Source: Oegoconia quadripuncta (Eukaryota > Arthropoda > Insecta > Lepidoptera > Autostichidae). From it: 64,000 bases of DNA. The first letter of the stretch is position 1, and each line of letters opens with the position of its first letter. The stretch is from the NCBI GenBank assembly GCA_949316235.1, contig OX438744.1:4097710-4161709 (forward strand), in the 5' to 3' direction. Made by a program: the position numbers and the translations under genes. The notes beneath the pieces are model-generated. The model had not been told where the DNA came from. It made no database searches and saw only the letters and a list, made by a program, of their open reading frames with translations. Positions 1 through 11,494 of this stretch are shown in pieces.

Positions 1-415
1 ACTTATCTTTCTTACTTACTTTTACTAGTAATTTTATGTTTTGTTTGTTCAGGTTTTGTTGTCGAAAAATTAACAAAGGGACGGTGCACTGCATGTGGGT
101 TTAGATGTAGTAGAACGGAACTAAACCTACTTCCTCCCATTGGTGTCGTATTACCGCGACTAAGGGAACGGAAGCGGTTTTCTAACGCCTTGGCGTCCTT
201 GGCCCTGTGGTGGACAGCATCACTGGACTACAACTTCTTGTTTATAGGGAAACCTCCCCTCCCTAAAAAATAGACAGGCTTCCGGTGGCAGGCCGCTGTG
301 AACATGAACTGTGTGCCTATATGTACTGGCGTTTTTATGCAGTGCCTAAACAAACGTATATAAATTTAATTTATTTAATGTTATTCTTACTCAACTGTTT
401 GTTATATAATTCCAG
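1..415 (+). other. Intron of gliotactin, 3' end
   Basis: No coding exon is visible. The stretch ends in a polypyrimidine run and TTCCAG acceptor immediately before the first recognisable gliotactin exon. The upstream exons lie outside the window. Confidence 0.6.
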
Positions 416-603
416 ATAACAACGACTCCCTAGCGCCCAAATTTGAGCTCAGCGAACACTGGTTCAACAACAAGGTGGCAGAATTGGTCCTTCGATATAA
501 CTATACGCTGAACCCGCGCGGCGTATACGAAGCGATCCGCTATATGTACACATACCACCCTGAGCCGCACAACATCAGCGCCATTAGGGATCAATATGTG
601 CAT
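416..603 (+). CDS. Gli: Gliotactin exon: esterase-like domain (FNNKVAELVLRYNYTLNP)
   Basis: The exon runs from TTCCAG to a GTAAGT donor. Its first two bases finish a codon from the upstream exon and it ends in phase 0. It encodes alpha/beta-hydrolase-like ectodomain sequence with possible N-glycosylation sites NYT and NIS. Confidence 0.9.
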
Positions 604-3600
604 GTAAGTATCACACGACGACCTCTTTGGTGTAGTGGTTAGAAACTCTGCTATACCAAAAAGGTCGAGTGTTCGAATCCCGGTAGGGGCATATGCTTGT
701 ATGATTAATATGTACCGGAGCTATCCGAGGTTACCCGAGGTAGTGTGTTTTTCATTCATATATGTATTTATTAGCTTTCCGCCCGAGGTTTCGCCTGCAT
801 TGAATAACTTTATCGCGGAAATTTGTGTATCCCGCGGGAACTATTCACTTTATCGGGATGAAAAGTATCCTATGTTCGAATCCAGGGTATGTTCTACCTA
901 TATACCAAGTTTCATCCAAATCCGTTCACCCGTTTCGACGTGATTGAGCAACAAACAAACAAATATACAAACTTTCGCATGTATAATATTAGTTAGATTT
1001 ACAAAAATATATGTATTTGTATAGTTTATCTGGTATCCATAATAAAATCCTAGTTGATTAGCGTGAAACGAGATACAGATGTGTGTGCAAAGATATTTAT
1101 TTATTTTATCAATAAAACTCACCTCCGCACTTACTCCACTGTATCTTTCGAGACTTAGTCTTACATCATATTAAGAAAAAAGGAAGCAAAAATTAAACGT
1201 CAATGGGATAAGATACCCAGACCCACGAATGAGAATAGGCGTACCACAGGGTTCACTATTGGGTCCTCTTCTGTTTCTAGTTTACATAAATACTTGAATG
1301 GTTGGCTGAAAGGTATCTGTTAAAAGATAAATCCACCTTTGTACATGGACCTATTTGTACTCTGTTATAAGTAATGTTCTGGCGCTATAAAGAGTACAAA
1401 AATGATCGCTTTTGTGATCCAGGGATCAACCGAGATAGTACACTTTGCTGATGGTATTGAAAGTAGACAAAAGACGATGTGCTTCGATTAATTTCTCGCA
1501 GAACAAAATTAGTATATTTTTGCTTTTTCGTTTTAAAAAAAATGTAATATTGTAATTGATGGGGGTGAAGTAGAACTTGTAGATACGATGATCTTTTTGG
1601 TTACTACGCTTCACTCCTAGCTTCAGTCAGAATTTACGGCGTGTAGGAAACTTCTTTATTTAAAAAAATTCTTTATGGTTTGTACATGTCAAATCTCCTA
1701 CATTGTTTAGGTCCGTATTAAAAAATTTAAGATTGAGATCGCGTCTCAGTCATATTTTTTTTATACTGTTTTAATATGCAACAGAGTCTCAAACGTGAAC
1801 TTAATTATCATCTCAATCTTGAGAATGGTTTATCAATAAATTAATACGGGATTTAGTCTGCTCAAACTGAGTATCACAAATATAAAGGTTTACTTATTAT
1901 TTTCTTCCAGCTCCTCTCAGACTTCCTCTACCGTGCACCAACAGATAAAATGGTGAAACTCCTTCTAGAGCAAAACGTCCCAGTCTACATGTACGTACTG
2001 AACACAACAGTGGAGGCCTACAAGTGGCCGGAATGGCGACTCTATGCCCACGACACAGAGCACTTTTTCCTCACCGGCGCACCGTTTATGGACCAAGAGT
2101 TCTTCCCGCAAAAACATCGAATCGAAAGGCACCTGTGGACGAATAACGATAGGAATATGAGCCATTTCTTCATGAAGTCGTACTCGGATTTCGCTAGGTT
2201 TGGGTGAGTGATTTTGGTTAACAAAGTGTAATATACTCATTATAATTGTGTCTTCGAGAAAGAAATCTTCAAATACTTTTTGGATGTCTCCTTGAGCGGG
2301 ATACATATATCGCTCGAGAACGGGAAATAGCTCCCGAGGATATTATATAGAATTAAAATTGCATGATACAGAGTGATGTGTGGTTTCGGCACCGAAAATG
2401 AATAGAACCAAGCCAACTCTTCCCGGAGATGTCGTAAAAGGCGACTATGAGACTTTCCACTGAAAAACATCTTTAGATTTGCACGTTATAAAAGCGATGG
2501 GCTCTCACCCCCTTTCATTGTGTGCGTTTCTGTGTATTGCCAAAGGTGAATCATGGATATGTTTCAAGTATTAAGCATATAATGTTTGAAACACCCAAAC
2601 GCTAATGGTGTCGATTCGGATGTACACCAACTAAACTAAATTAAAACCAGTTTTGCAGTGGTGCCGTCGCATCGTACTGTTCCAGGGAGAAAGAGACAGT
2701 ACTACTTTAAAACAGGTTTTAGTTTAGTTGGTGTACATCCGAATCAACAACAATGTTTAGGATATCTCTGACCATTCCCTCTGGGATAAAAGTTGTGATG
2801 TTTTGTATGTATATACTAAAGCTATTGTGAACCAAGCGACGCAGTACTGGAGTGCCTCCGTTTCATTTAGGCCACCGACTTGGCTTAAGACTGTCTTCAT
2901 AATGTCACGACCTTTATCCCAAATGGGGTGGTCAGAGATATCCTAAACAATACTCTTTGGGTGTTCCAAAATTTAAGTGCAATGATTGAAACAACATCCA
3001 CGCTTAAGAAATATACAGAAATGCACAAGGGGGGTGAGCCGATCGCCGTTAAAACGTGCACATATTTAAATGTTTTTTTTGGTGGAAAGTCACATAGTCG
3101 TCTTTTACTACACCCAAGTAGTGTGCCGAAACCACACAGCACTACTATTAATATAGGTCCTATAAAACATAATTGTTTATGGACGTAGTCGTCAAATCGG
3201 ATTGAGTACTCGTGCCGAAAAAACGAGCCGAGGGAGATCGCGAGAACAGAGGCCGTTTGTCCTCTTCTTGTAGGGTGTCCACACAACTCAAAAACAAATA
3301 CTATAGGTACCATAATTAAATCTCTTTATTTACAACCATTATTCACTTGAACGTTAATTGATTGCATCAATTTTAATTCAATTGCGATTTGTCCATTTTA
3401 ATTCAAATTCCAGCAAAACCACACATAGAAATTAAACATGCTACTTCAAGACTTCTGACTTCAAGACAAGATATCTGATGAAAAGAACTGAAACTCCTAA
3501 CTGTGAAGTCTGTGGAGTAGTTGAGGATGTCCAAGACCTGTTGATGGAATGTGCTGGAAACCGAAATGAAATAGATACACTGATGAGACAATTAAAGCCG

Positions 3601-6600
3601 AGTCAATACGCTGTAGGTTTGGCTCAATCAATTTTGGTTAAACCTGGATCAATAGCGGCCAGATTATTATATAATATGTTTGAATCTTCTCATCAGTGAA
3701 TCTTGGTCAGGGTACGATGGGACTGTCATGTCTAGAAGGATCCAAGTCCCTAAATTAAATAAAGATTAAAAAAAAATTACTTGACAAATTGCTGCTTAAC
3801 CTCAACATTGTTTCTAGACGCATGGATGTAGTAGTCAGAGACGCCATATTGGTTGCAAGTACTCAAAAACAGCAGCTTACTAACTTTTTCGAAAATATTT
3901 AAATTGCAATGGATTTTTAAATGAAAATTAATATTGTTTCTCTGTTTATATAGTACATATTTCAATCTTTAGAAAAATTTAATATTTTTCGAATCGGTCT
4001 ACTAAACTACTAAATTCAATTAAAATTTAGGCAAGCGTAAGAAAGGTACAAACGGCCTCCGTCCTAGCTATCTCCCTCGGCTCGTTTGCCTCCATTGCTA
4101 CTGCCAGCTGAAAATGAACGTTAACGTTTTCATTGAAGTTTTATTAAGGCATTGCGCAATTTATAGCGTACTCAATCCTGCTTGACTACTATGTCTACAC
4201 ATTTGTTACATACATTAGTGTCAAATTGGCGAATTAACTGTTTATATCTTTCCTTGTAGGAACCCAACCCGCTCCCGTATCCTGGGCATCCACTTCGAAA
4301 TGGCCATGGCCGGCCAGCTGCGGTATCTCAATTTAAACACCACATTCAACTCTAGCATACAACTCAACTACAGGCAGACAGAGCTCGCATTCTGGACCAT
4401 GTATCTGCCGACTGTCATTGGTAGATTTGTCCCCACTTATCCGCCTATCACTGAGGTAAGGAAATTAGATTGTTTAAATAACTATTAAAATATTATACAT
4501 ACATAATGTCACGCCTGTTTCCCGTAAGGGTAGGCAGAGACCACAGACTTCCACTTGCTACGATCCTGACACCTCTTTTGCTTCATTCACTCTCATAAGG
4601 TCCATACATGCTGATCGGTTTAGGGTACTCTTGACTTGGCCTTTCTTTAAGACTTCAAATTGGGGAGATTTATCATGGTGCGTTCGCCGTGGTCTTCCCC
4701 TACCAACACTATCATTCACATTCGCTTCTCAACAGCTTCTCGTAATAAATCTTTGTTCAAATAATTCAAAGCTTCGACATCTGTTGACTCATGTGGAATT
4801 GGCTGGCAGGTTTTCTTTTAACCGGTTACTTGCTGCATTCACTGCCGGGAGAAAATTGATACATCAAATTGTCGTATCGTTAACCTATTGTGCATGAACG
4901 AAATGTGGCAGATTATGGTCCATACCCTCTCCCAGTGAGAGGAGGCTGTACCCCAACAGTGGGGACGTGTAAGGCTTTTAATGAAGCATAAAAAAATATT
5001 CCTTTCCAGTACTGGTGGGAGCCAAAACAACCGCTGCAGATAGCGTTCTGGTCTGTCTCCGTCGCGTGCCTTGTACTGATAGTGTTGCTCGTCGTCTGCT
5101 GCATGCTGTGGAGGAACGCTAAGAGGTCAGCACTGTTTGTCTTTATATCATCATATCATCCACAGGACGTCCACTTGTCTTTGTAGGAATCTTGTAATGG
5201 ACTGTGTAGGGCTAGTCACAATAAACGTCCGAGTAATATTTAGTAAGTCCTTTATTTTGCACTTTAAAGTTAGTTGACACTGTTAATAACGGAGAGCCTG
5301 TTCATACGCGAGAGAGCCATAGAGCAGAGAGCCCCTCATTCTTGCCACATAAAATAACATATATTTTAAATTGTATGTTGCCAACAACAGTCTTTGCATT
5401 GTTATAAAATCAACGTCAATCGAAGGGAAGTTTTAAATAACAACACAATTGCTTATAGCACGAGTTTTGTAATGTCTACTTACGTAAAGGCATACAATGC
5501 TTGCCAATAGACGAAATTGTAGTGAAAGTCAGCAGTCAATCATAAAAATGCTTATACTAATAATGCAATAGGACTTTACACATAAAAATATGTATAGACT
5601 TGCACGTTTGATGGGCTCGCCCCCCGTCACGTGTGCTATTTTGTATATTTCGAAAGGTGAAACGTGGATATTATTTCAAGCATGAAACTTTCATGTTTGG
5701 GATATATCTGACCACCTCATTTGGGATAAAGGTCTTGACATGTGTACAGCTCGTCACCAGGCCCGGGCGGCTGAAAGTCGGCATCCAGCTCTTAGTACTT
5801 GAGCTTGGTTCACGAATTCACGTCACAACCGACACCACTGCATTATCCCGCGGGAATGATTCCAGAAAATCATATCTAAATTATTCCGTCATGGTCATGG
5901 TAGACCTGCCTATGCTCTAGACTTCATCCAAATCCCTTAACCCATTTCGGCGTTATTGAGTAGAAAGCATCCAAAATTTCGCATTTATATTATTTGAGTT
6001 ATATTTGTACAATTTTACAATTAAAACGTACGTATTTTAATTTAATTGTAATAAAACTGTATTATTAAATATTTTAGTAGTTATTAATGACGACCTGTTC
6101 GGTGTAGTGGTTAAAAATTCTGACTACTATACCAAAAGGTCGCGGGTTCGAATCCCGCTAGGGGCATATGTTTGTATGATGAATACAGACAATTGTGTTC
6201 CTGAGTTATGGATGTTTTTCATTTATTTATATATTTATTTACAAAAAAAATGTATTTGTGCAGTTTATCAACCATCTGGTATCCATAATACAAGCCTAGT
6301 TGCTTAGTATGGAACTAGATGGCGCTGTGTATGTGCAAAGATATTTATTTATTAATTAATATTTCTGAAATTCCAGACCGTAAACACTTAATTGAGCAGT
6401 TAAATCTATTTATCTGTTATTCGGGATGAATGTGTGATTAAAACTCCAGTTTACCACAAAAAACTTAAGCCTAATTAAACAGTATCTAAGAGAAAAACTT
6501 TTCGAATGTGTCTGGTAGCGGTCTTATCACGGCGGTAGAAACCGCGGCGGTTTCAGATTTTGGGATGGTCATATTTCTTTTCTTAATTAGTTGTTGTAAA

Positions 6601-9600
6601 AAAGGAATGACAGCCTACAGTAGAACAAATTTTTATGAAAAAAAAAACGATTGATTTAGAGGCATTATACAGAAACGAAATAGAGGAATGCGTTTGTATG
6701 GAGAAAACGCAACCGCAATACGCTCTTAAGGTTTTTGTGGTAAAGCTGTATATTCTTAAACTAACCAACGTTACTAATGTTATATTTATCACGTATTTTG
6801 TACTAATCTCTAAATTCTTTCTAACAGGGCTTTGCCACCAAAATGGAAAATGGTACCGGTCGTGTAGGTGAACTTAACTATTCATGTGTACTTGTTGCGC
6901 TTTGTAGACTAAAAAAAGGTGTTTAAGGGAGGGAGTGGCATGGCTGGTTATCGGTGTTTTGTTGTACAAAAATGCTTGTAGAGGGTTGATATCACGGAAT
7001 AAAAACGACAGAGGAGACGATGTATACCACTGTGCCCCTTGATTTCGAATGAGCTTGTAAGTAACGTCACCAAACTGGGCGTGGCTTAGCCATTATGACT
7101 AAATCACTTGTCGGCTTCATACGAGTTGCGATACGGTTGCGACGAATATCTGAACACGATTAAGCATTGTATTTTTTCCTGTTAAAGTGTTTGTGGATGA
7201 TCCTCAAAAACACATTGTCTACGCTAGTGCTTCGACAGACCAATTTACTATACACACACATGCATACATACTGTGCAGGTACACTGTTGGGCACACATAC
7301 ATTCACACATCCAATTACACTTCCTCACGCATTACGTACGAGCCTTGTATTGGCCGGTAGGTACATACACTGTCCGTCATTGCATACCTTTTAACATACC
7401 CCTATACAAGAGCTCTGTACTTAATGTAAGCTAATTAAATCAATATAGTGATCTAGCTAAATTCCAGAGCGTTTTTATTTACTCTTAAAGTTTTTATACG
7501 GTATACACATTATGCAAAGTAGTTTTAAAATCAATAATAGATGTACCCGCTAGATGAAGCCACGGTGATATGGGTATCATTGCCCCTTCCCCTGCGCCGC
7601 ATCCCCTCCCCCGACATATATAGTAAAATGTGTCTTAACGGCTCGTCTATCTTTTTGCTCCGTGGTTGATATCAATGAACAAAGATGAAGAGATGATTTG
7701 CCAAAACAAATAGCAACTAAATATACCATTTTGAGATTGAAATGTATACAAGATAATGCCAAAGTTTTTCTAACTACTAAGTGTACAAAATTTTTAATGC
7801 CGCATTTAGTTAGTGGGCATTTTTAATGTCCGCTAGGCTGTCACTATCTTATCTAAGTCTGCTGACAAAGAAATGTTTGACATAGAAACAAAGACAGCAT
7901 CTTGAATAATTTGTAGTATGAGCGCGTTTCCACTTAGGTCAAGTCTTCAGTTGTGCATAAAATAATCGTTGTTTCATATTGGGAAAAAACGTGAAATGGC
8001 TTGTCGTCTCTTGTCTCTGGTAATTGACTATGTAGATGTAGTAATGCTTTCTTCGTTTGTGTTAGTTGTTAAGATGTTGTGTCTTGAATATGGATCCCAA
8101 TTTTTCTGCTGCCTGTCAATCCGATGTGAAGCAGAGCTGAGAAAACATTGTTGAAATACTAATGTGAGCATTTAAAAACAATAGAAATTTTCTAAAAAAT
8201 TATTTGGCTTAAAAACAAAAAAAAAGTTATTTATTCTAAACCAAGGCTCGTATTTCAGAATGTAGCTCAAGCGTAGATCCGAGCTTGAGCTTATTTAGAA
8301 AGAAATGTCGCTATACAAGTTACACAATGCTGTCCATTTTTAACTGTCCTCAAGCGGGAGATCTCTGCTTGATTCTGTAATACAAGCCTAAAAGTCATTT
8401 TTTACATCTCTTGCAAATAAGGACCAACTCTAACAATATCCTATTCGAAATATATCCATCATGCGATGAATATCCAGTTGTGATAATATTCTATGAAAAT
8501 TCTGAGAATGTCTAATTTATGCACCATACTCGATTTGTGTGTTTGTCTGTCACTATTTCTTTCTACAAGTACACAACGTTATCAATAGTAATGTAAACTT
8601 TTCCAGGGAAACGGACCGCTACTACAGCGACGACATATTTATGGTTCCCGAGATGGGTGACCCGGGCGTGGACAACGCGACGCGGTCCAGAGACAATATC
8701 TACGAGTACAGGGACGTGCCTATCAAGAGACCGCAGACGCCGCAAACACTCAGCAGAGCGGTGAGTGCTTTCACACGTTTACCTTATTTTCAACTAGCTC
8801 TCCGCCTGCGTGGAGTAACTTTATCGCGGAAATTTGTTTATCCCGTTGGAACTACTCACTTTATCAGGATAAAAAATATACTTTGTCTTAATCCATGTGG
8901 CTATGTTCTACCTATATACCAAATGTCATCCAAATCTGTTCATCCGTTTCGCCGTGATGGTGCAACAAACAAACATCCAAATCGCATTTATAATGTTAGT
9001 TAGATTGCGACATGCACTGCAATTTCTTCATTACTTATTGATAATTAGGTTAGACCTCACGTGGTTTAGGACCAGCCTCGTTTTATCAACAACGAGCTTA
9101 CCCTTAGCTTTTTATTACTTACCTAATAAAATACTGGACTTGTGCTAGTGATCATCATCATCAACAAAGGCTACCTTATCACTGGAAGTGATTTCTTCCA
9201 GGCGACGACGGAAAGCAGTAGATGATACTAATATGGCTGGGTAACATGGTATTTTTGTATTGTCTTTATGATTTAGTTAGTTAATAGTCAATTTTATTCT
9301 TAAGTATTGAAACTGTTTACCTGTGTGCGTGCTGGGTTCACATACAGTAGGATATATTCAGTTAATTATGTCGTTATGTTGGGTAGGACTGAAAATATTT
9401 TGAATTGTATCCAGTTTTGTGAAACGTAATTAAAAAAAGAAACAGCTAAATTTATGAGTCACGTATTATACTGTTGTTGATATAGTGTAGTGTCAAATAA
9501 ATATATGTATTTAACCGCCTCCGTGGCTCAATGTAAACAACACTGAGTTTACGATTCGGAGGTCGCGGGTTCGATCCCCAGCGGGGTACATGTTTAAGTA

Positions 9601-10205
9601 CTCGGTTTGGTTGGTGGTAGGGCATATTAAAATGTCCGCCTGGCTAGCTACCACCATCTTATCTAAATCTGCCGCCAAGCAGCAATGTTAATAGCATTGT
9701 TGTGTTCCGGTTGTCAGAGATAAGATAGCCAGTCCCCCAAATGTGTTGGGGTTTCCGGGTTAGTACGCTTCCACCTTCGACCTCATCTTCACTTAACATC
9801 AGGTGTGATTGAGATCAAGTACGAACCCGTCGTGCAATAAAAAAAAAAAAAAAAAATATGTCTTATGTCTAAACGAAAACACACAAAACGGATTTACCTA
9901 GGGTTTTTATTAATCATTTTCCAAAATGTCATTCGATCTTTTTACAACCTGCTTTATTAAAGTCGGTTAATAAAATTAGTTTTAGTAGATGGGCGATCAG
10001 AATTGACACGTCTTTATTGTCCGGAGCACAGGCGAGCCAGCCGCAGAACCTGCAGTCGCGGCCGGTGTCGCAGGCCTCCACGGGCTCAGCGCTGTCGCTG
10101 AAGGAAGGCGCCGTGTCCACCGCCCCCGCCCCCGCCCCCGCCCCCGTCCCCCGCGCCCGGTCCCGCACTCAGATAGTACACGGCGTGCCGCAAACTACCG
10201 TCTGA
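416..10205 (+). CDS. Gli: Gliotactin, C-terminal 372 residues (5' part outside window)
   Basis: Gliotactin is a neuroligin-like transmembrane protein with a cholinesterase-like ectodomain. In insects it sits at tricellular junctions and is needed for septate-junction barriers. Six exons (416-603, 1911-2203, 4260-4455, 5010-5125, 8607-8760, 10032-10205) splice with compatible phases into one frame and a TGA stop. The product runs from the end of the esterase-like fold (LRYLNLNTT, YRQTE, FWTMYLPTVIG) through WWEPKQPLQIAFW into a single membrane helix, then an acidic tyrosine-containing tail (YYSDDIF, NIYEYRD) and ends VPQTTV, a class I PDZ ligand. The order and spacing match insect gliotactin. 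The active-site serine region would lie upstream, so loss of catalysis cannot be judged here. The gene is convergent with the ARMC3-like gene. Five introns in the window hold SINE and MITE insertions but no exon is broken. Confidence 0.93.
617..1106 (+). repeat. tRNA-derived SINE, family A, split by another repeat
   Basis: The head GACGACC..GGTGTAGTGGTTAGAAACTC (box A-like) is followed by GTTCGAATCCCGG (box B-like) and the family tail (CTGGTATCCATAATA.., GTGTGCAAAGATATTTATTTATT). Between about 773 and 992 a second dispersed repeat is inserted, so the SINE body resumes at TTACAAAAATAT. Confidence 0.75.
773..992 (+). repeat. Dispersed lepidopteran-type repeat (family R)
   Basis: Begins AGCTTTCCGCCCG and includes TTTATCGCGGAAATTTGT, CTACCTATATACCAA and ends CTTTCGCATGTATAATATTAGTTAGAT. 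Related copies lie at about 5822-5996 and 8793-9002. The class (LINE tail or Helitron-like) is not decidable from this window. Confidence 0.6.
1228..1296 (+). pseudogene. LINE reverse-transcriptase relic (GVPQGSLLGPLLF motif)
   Basis: One frame reads MRIGVPQGSLLGPLLFLVYIN. This is the conserved VPQGS..LGPLLF..YIN block of non-LTR reverse transcriptases. The frame is lost on both sides, so this is a short fossil in a gliotactin intron. Confidence 0.65.
1709..1853. repeat. Fold-back MITE with TACGGG-type ends
   Basis: Ends read CCGTATTA.. and ..TTAATACGG. The interior has inverted blocks AAGATTGAGA and TCTCAATCTT. Copies of the same type are at 32169-32308 and 41295-41633. Confidence 0.5.
1911..2203 (+). 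CDS. Gli: Gliotactin exon: esterase-like domain, LLSDFLYRAPTDKMV
   Basis: The acceptor is TTCTTCCAG and the donor GTGAGT, with two bases of a Gly codon carried over. It encodes the segment around AHDTEHFFLTGAPFMD, which corresponds to the part of cholinesterases that carries the catalytic histidine, followed by WTNNDRNMSHFFMKSYSDFARFG. Long open frames on the opposite strand are shadows of this exon. Confidence 0.92.
2375..2810 (+). repeat. Dispersed repeat D, + copy
   Basis: Blocks such as GTCGTAAAAGGCGACTATGA, GGTGAATCATGGATATG and ATATCTCTGACCATTCCCTC recur at 2898-3140 (-), 5590-5745 (+), 20525-20745 (+), 34850-34990 (-) and 44493-44720 (-). This copy and the next form an inverted pair. 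This copy is itself interrupted by the MITE at 2613-2745. Confidence 0.55.
2613..2745. mobile_element. 133-bp hairpin MITE
   Basis: GATTCGGATGTACACCAACT starts a 28-bp terminal inverted repeat. Its exact complement closes the element at 2718-2745, leaving a 77-bp interior. It sits inside repeat D in a gliotactin intron. Confidence 0.7.
2898..3140 (-). repeat. Dispersed repeat D, - copy
   Basis: Carries GACCTTTATCCCAAATGGGG, the reverse-complement form of the unit at 2375-2810, and ends near GTGTGCCGAAACCACAC. Confidence 0.5.
3440..3770 (+). pseudogene. LINE ORF2 C-terminal fragment (Cys-rich end)
   Basis: A 73-codon frame at 3478-3699 contains CEVCGVVEDVQDLLMEC. This resembles the CxxC..H/D..C end of ORF2 in R1/Jockey-like LINEs. 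An A-rich tail (AATAAAGATTAAAAAAAAA) follows at about 3760. No complete LINE is present. Confidence 0.5.
4260..4455 (+). CDS. Gli: Gliotactin exon: end of esterase-like ectodomain
   Basis: The acceptor is CCTTGTAG and the donor GTAAGG. The first base completes the Gly codon of the previous exon. It encodes NPTRSRILGIHFE through YPPITE, the C-terminal edge of the ectodomain, with NTT and NSS glycosylation sequons. Confidence 0.92.
4495..4760 (+). repeat. Dispersed repeat in a gliotactin intron
   Basis: TAATGTCACGCCTGTTTCCC, GTAAGGGTAGGCAGAGACC and the following segment look like a common lepidopteran interspersed repeat. Recognised by general form only; the class is unknown. Confidence 0.4.
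5010..5125 (+). CDS. Gli: Gliotactin exon: transmembrane helix
   Basis: Begins YWWEPKQPLQ and continues with about 22 hydrophobic residues (from IAFWSVSVACL to VVCCML) before the stop-transfer charges WRNAKR. The two cysteines at the cytoplasmic face are possible lipidation sites (inference). The donor is GTCAGC and two bases of the last Arg codon carry over. Confidence 0.92.
5590..5996 (+). repeat. Repeats D and R, adjacent degraded copies
   Basis: Repeat D blocks (CTTGCACGTTTGATGGGCTC, ATATCTGACCACCTCATTTG) run to about 5745. A degraded R copy (CCCGCGGGAATGATTCC, CATCCAAATCCC, TTTCGCATTTATATTATTTG) follows from about 5822. Confidence 0.5.
6089..6357 (+). repeat. tRNA-derived SINE, family A, full-length
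   Basis: The head GACGACCTGTTCGGTGTAGT has box A-like sequence and GGTTCGAATCCCGCTAGGGG supplies box B. The body ATATGTTTGTATGATGAATA and the end GGCGCTGTGTATGTGC followed by ATTTATTTATT are typical of the family here. Confidence 0.8.
8243..8391. repeat. Short inverted-repeat element, TTTCAGAATGT family
   Basis: Ends GGCTCGTATTTCAGAATG and GATTCTGTAATACAAGCC are imperfect inverted repeats. The interior has CTCAAGCG/CTTGAGC blocks. Related pieces are at about 30520-30625 and 34328-34440. Confidence 0.5.
8607..8760 (+). CDS. Gli: Gliotactin exon: cytoplasmic tail with tyrosine motifs
   Basis: The acceptor is TTTTCCAG and the donor GTGAGT. It encodes an acidic tail with RYYSDDIF and RDNIYEYRD. 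Tyrosines in this tail are the known regulators of gliotactin turnover in Drosophila. A dispersed repeat starts about 35 nt past the donor. Confidence 0.9.
8793..9002 (+). repeat. Dispersed repeat R copy
   Basis: Shares TTTATCGCGGAAATTTGTTT, CTACCTATATACCAAATGTC and the end TTATAATGTTAGTTAGATT with the copy inside the SINE at 773-992. It creates a spurious 154-codon open frame fused to a gliotactin exon. Confidence 0.6.
9515..9857 (+). repeat. SINE family B, full-length reference copy
   Basis: The head CCGCCTCCGTGGCTCAATGT and GCGGGTTCGATCCCCAGCGG are tRNA-like (box B GGTTCGATCC). The body is about 250 bp and the tail GAACCCGTCGTGCAAT is followed by a poly(A) run. This copy shows the intact target GCAATGTTAATAGCATTG that is split by the large transposon on the right. 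Confidence 0.8.
10032..10205 (+). CDS. Gli: Gliotactin last exon with PDZ ligand TTV
   Basis: The acceptor is GGAGCACAG, with a weak pyrimidine tract. The exon is Ser/Gln-rich, then has an APAPAPAP stretch made by a (CCCCGC)n run at about 10117-10148, then RARSRTQIVHGVPQTTV and TGA. It is much more GC-rich than its surroundings. Confidence 0.88.
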   Translation, partial: ASQPQNLQSRPVSQASTGSALSLKEGAVSTAPAPAPAPVPRARSRTQIVHGVPQTTV

Positions 10206-10597
10206 ACTGTCGAAGGACCACCTCTACCCGCGACAGAACAACCGACATAGCAGGAATAGTATGGACACCATTGTAAGTAAATTGTTCTACAATCGAATCT
10301 GTATCGGAAAATTACAAGAAATCAAAACTTTTGGGCCAGGGATTTGTGATCTAATAGACAGTACATCGTTGCAACATTACCCCCATCACAGAAAAACTAA
10401 TAGTACTAACGTACCCCATCTAATGGGCACAATATCTTTTAGATTAGCTTCAACTTACCACCTAAGATGCTTTTGTACAAATTGGTGAATGACGTGTACA
10501 TCTTTAATTGTCATATAATATCAGGAATTGAATTTCTAAAATATGTAGACTAATATATATATATGTGTAATATTATATGATGTTGATGTTCCAAAGA

Positions 10598-10603
10598 AAT
10601 AAA
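10598..10603 (+). terminator. Candidate poly(A) signal of gliotactin
   Basis: AATAAA is repeated as AATAAATAAATAAA, 393 nt after the gliotactin stop. The 3' UTR would then span about 10206-10620. Cleavage site not seen directly. Confidence 0.5.
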
Positions 10604-10837
10604 TAAATAAAGTACGTTAATAATAACAATTTTGATATTAACAAAAAAATTTGGCTTCATAATGAAATCCATAAATACGACAAGACCACCGAAGCTCGAA
10701 GCGGCACGAAATGACTTCCATCTGCTTGTGGGAATGACCATACCACAGACAGATGGCACATTGCCAATATGTAAATTCAAAAATTTATATTTTTTCCAGT
10801 GGCTTGGATTCCGAGTACGACATAATTGAGTGGCGAC

Positions 10838-11494
10838 CACAGATTTATAAACTAAAGGGAGATATGGTTTCACTGCCTAGTTGTTCGAGTCCGGCTGTCG
10901 CCTTCGAAAATTACAACTACATATGCACCACAATACGAACACGCGCTCACTCACCCTATTACAATCAACACAAGCAACGCAAGCCAATCGCGTAACAGCA
11001 AATCGCAACGTAAAGACACACAAGTACATTGACAATTTGACATCTCGATATAAGCAACAATAAAAACATGAACACGTTGTTTAGCATTACCTACATTGCT
11101 ACTTTAGTATTGCTTTGAATTTCAGTTCTACGTGTTTGAACGGCAATGGTTCAGTGAAAACTCGAAGTGATAGTATTGATATATTTTTTAGAGTTTTGTG
11201 GATTCTTTCGTAAATAAAATTTTATTTAATGATATTTGCTAGAATAAAGCGTTAAACTCAGTACTTACCGGTGATATGTAATTCCATCTGACTTGTAGTT
11301 TTTTGTGACACTTCGGTTTTTGCAAATAACCACCGAACAACTTGGCATTTCGGAAAAAAAATATATGTTGCGCTCCGTCCGTAATTGTGTTCACGACTAA
11401 TCAACGGCGCCCGCATTTGTTTCTGTTTTGTGCATATTGCGTTCGCACGCGCCACGCCCCCTTGGCATATCTCCCTTTAGTTTATAAATCTGTG
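10838..11494. mobile_element. hAT-type non-autonomous element (657 bp)
   Basis: 29-bp perfect terminal inverted repeats begin CACAGATTTATAAACTAAAG on the left and end with the complement at 11494. Both ends are flanked by GTGGCGAC (10830-10837 and 11495-11502). This 8-bp duplication fits the hAT pattern nTnnnnAn. There is no transposase frame inside. It lies about 0.6 kb past the gliotactin stop. Confidence 0.85.

Noticed and set aside
1965..2306. 113-codon frame opposite a gliotactin exon
   Set aside because: Shadow of the conserved exon on the other strand.
6089..6170. tRNA gene candidates (box A and B sequences in several places)
   Set aside because: All sit at the heads of repeated SINE units with the same body and tail, and the arms do not form a convincing cloverleaf.
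8539..9003. 154-codon + frame as a gene
   Set aside because: It is the gliotactin exon 8607-8760 read through its donor into a dispersed repeat.
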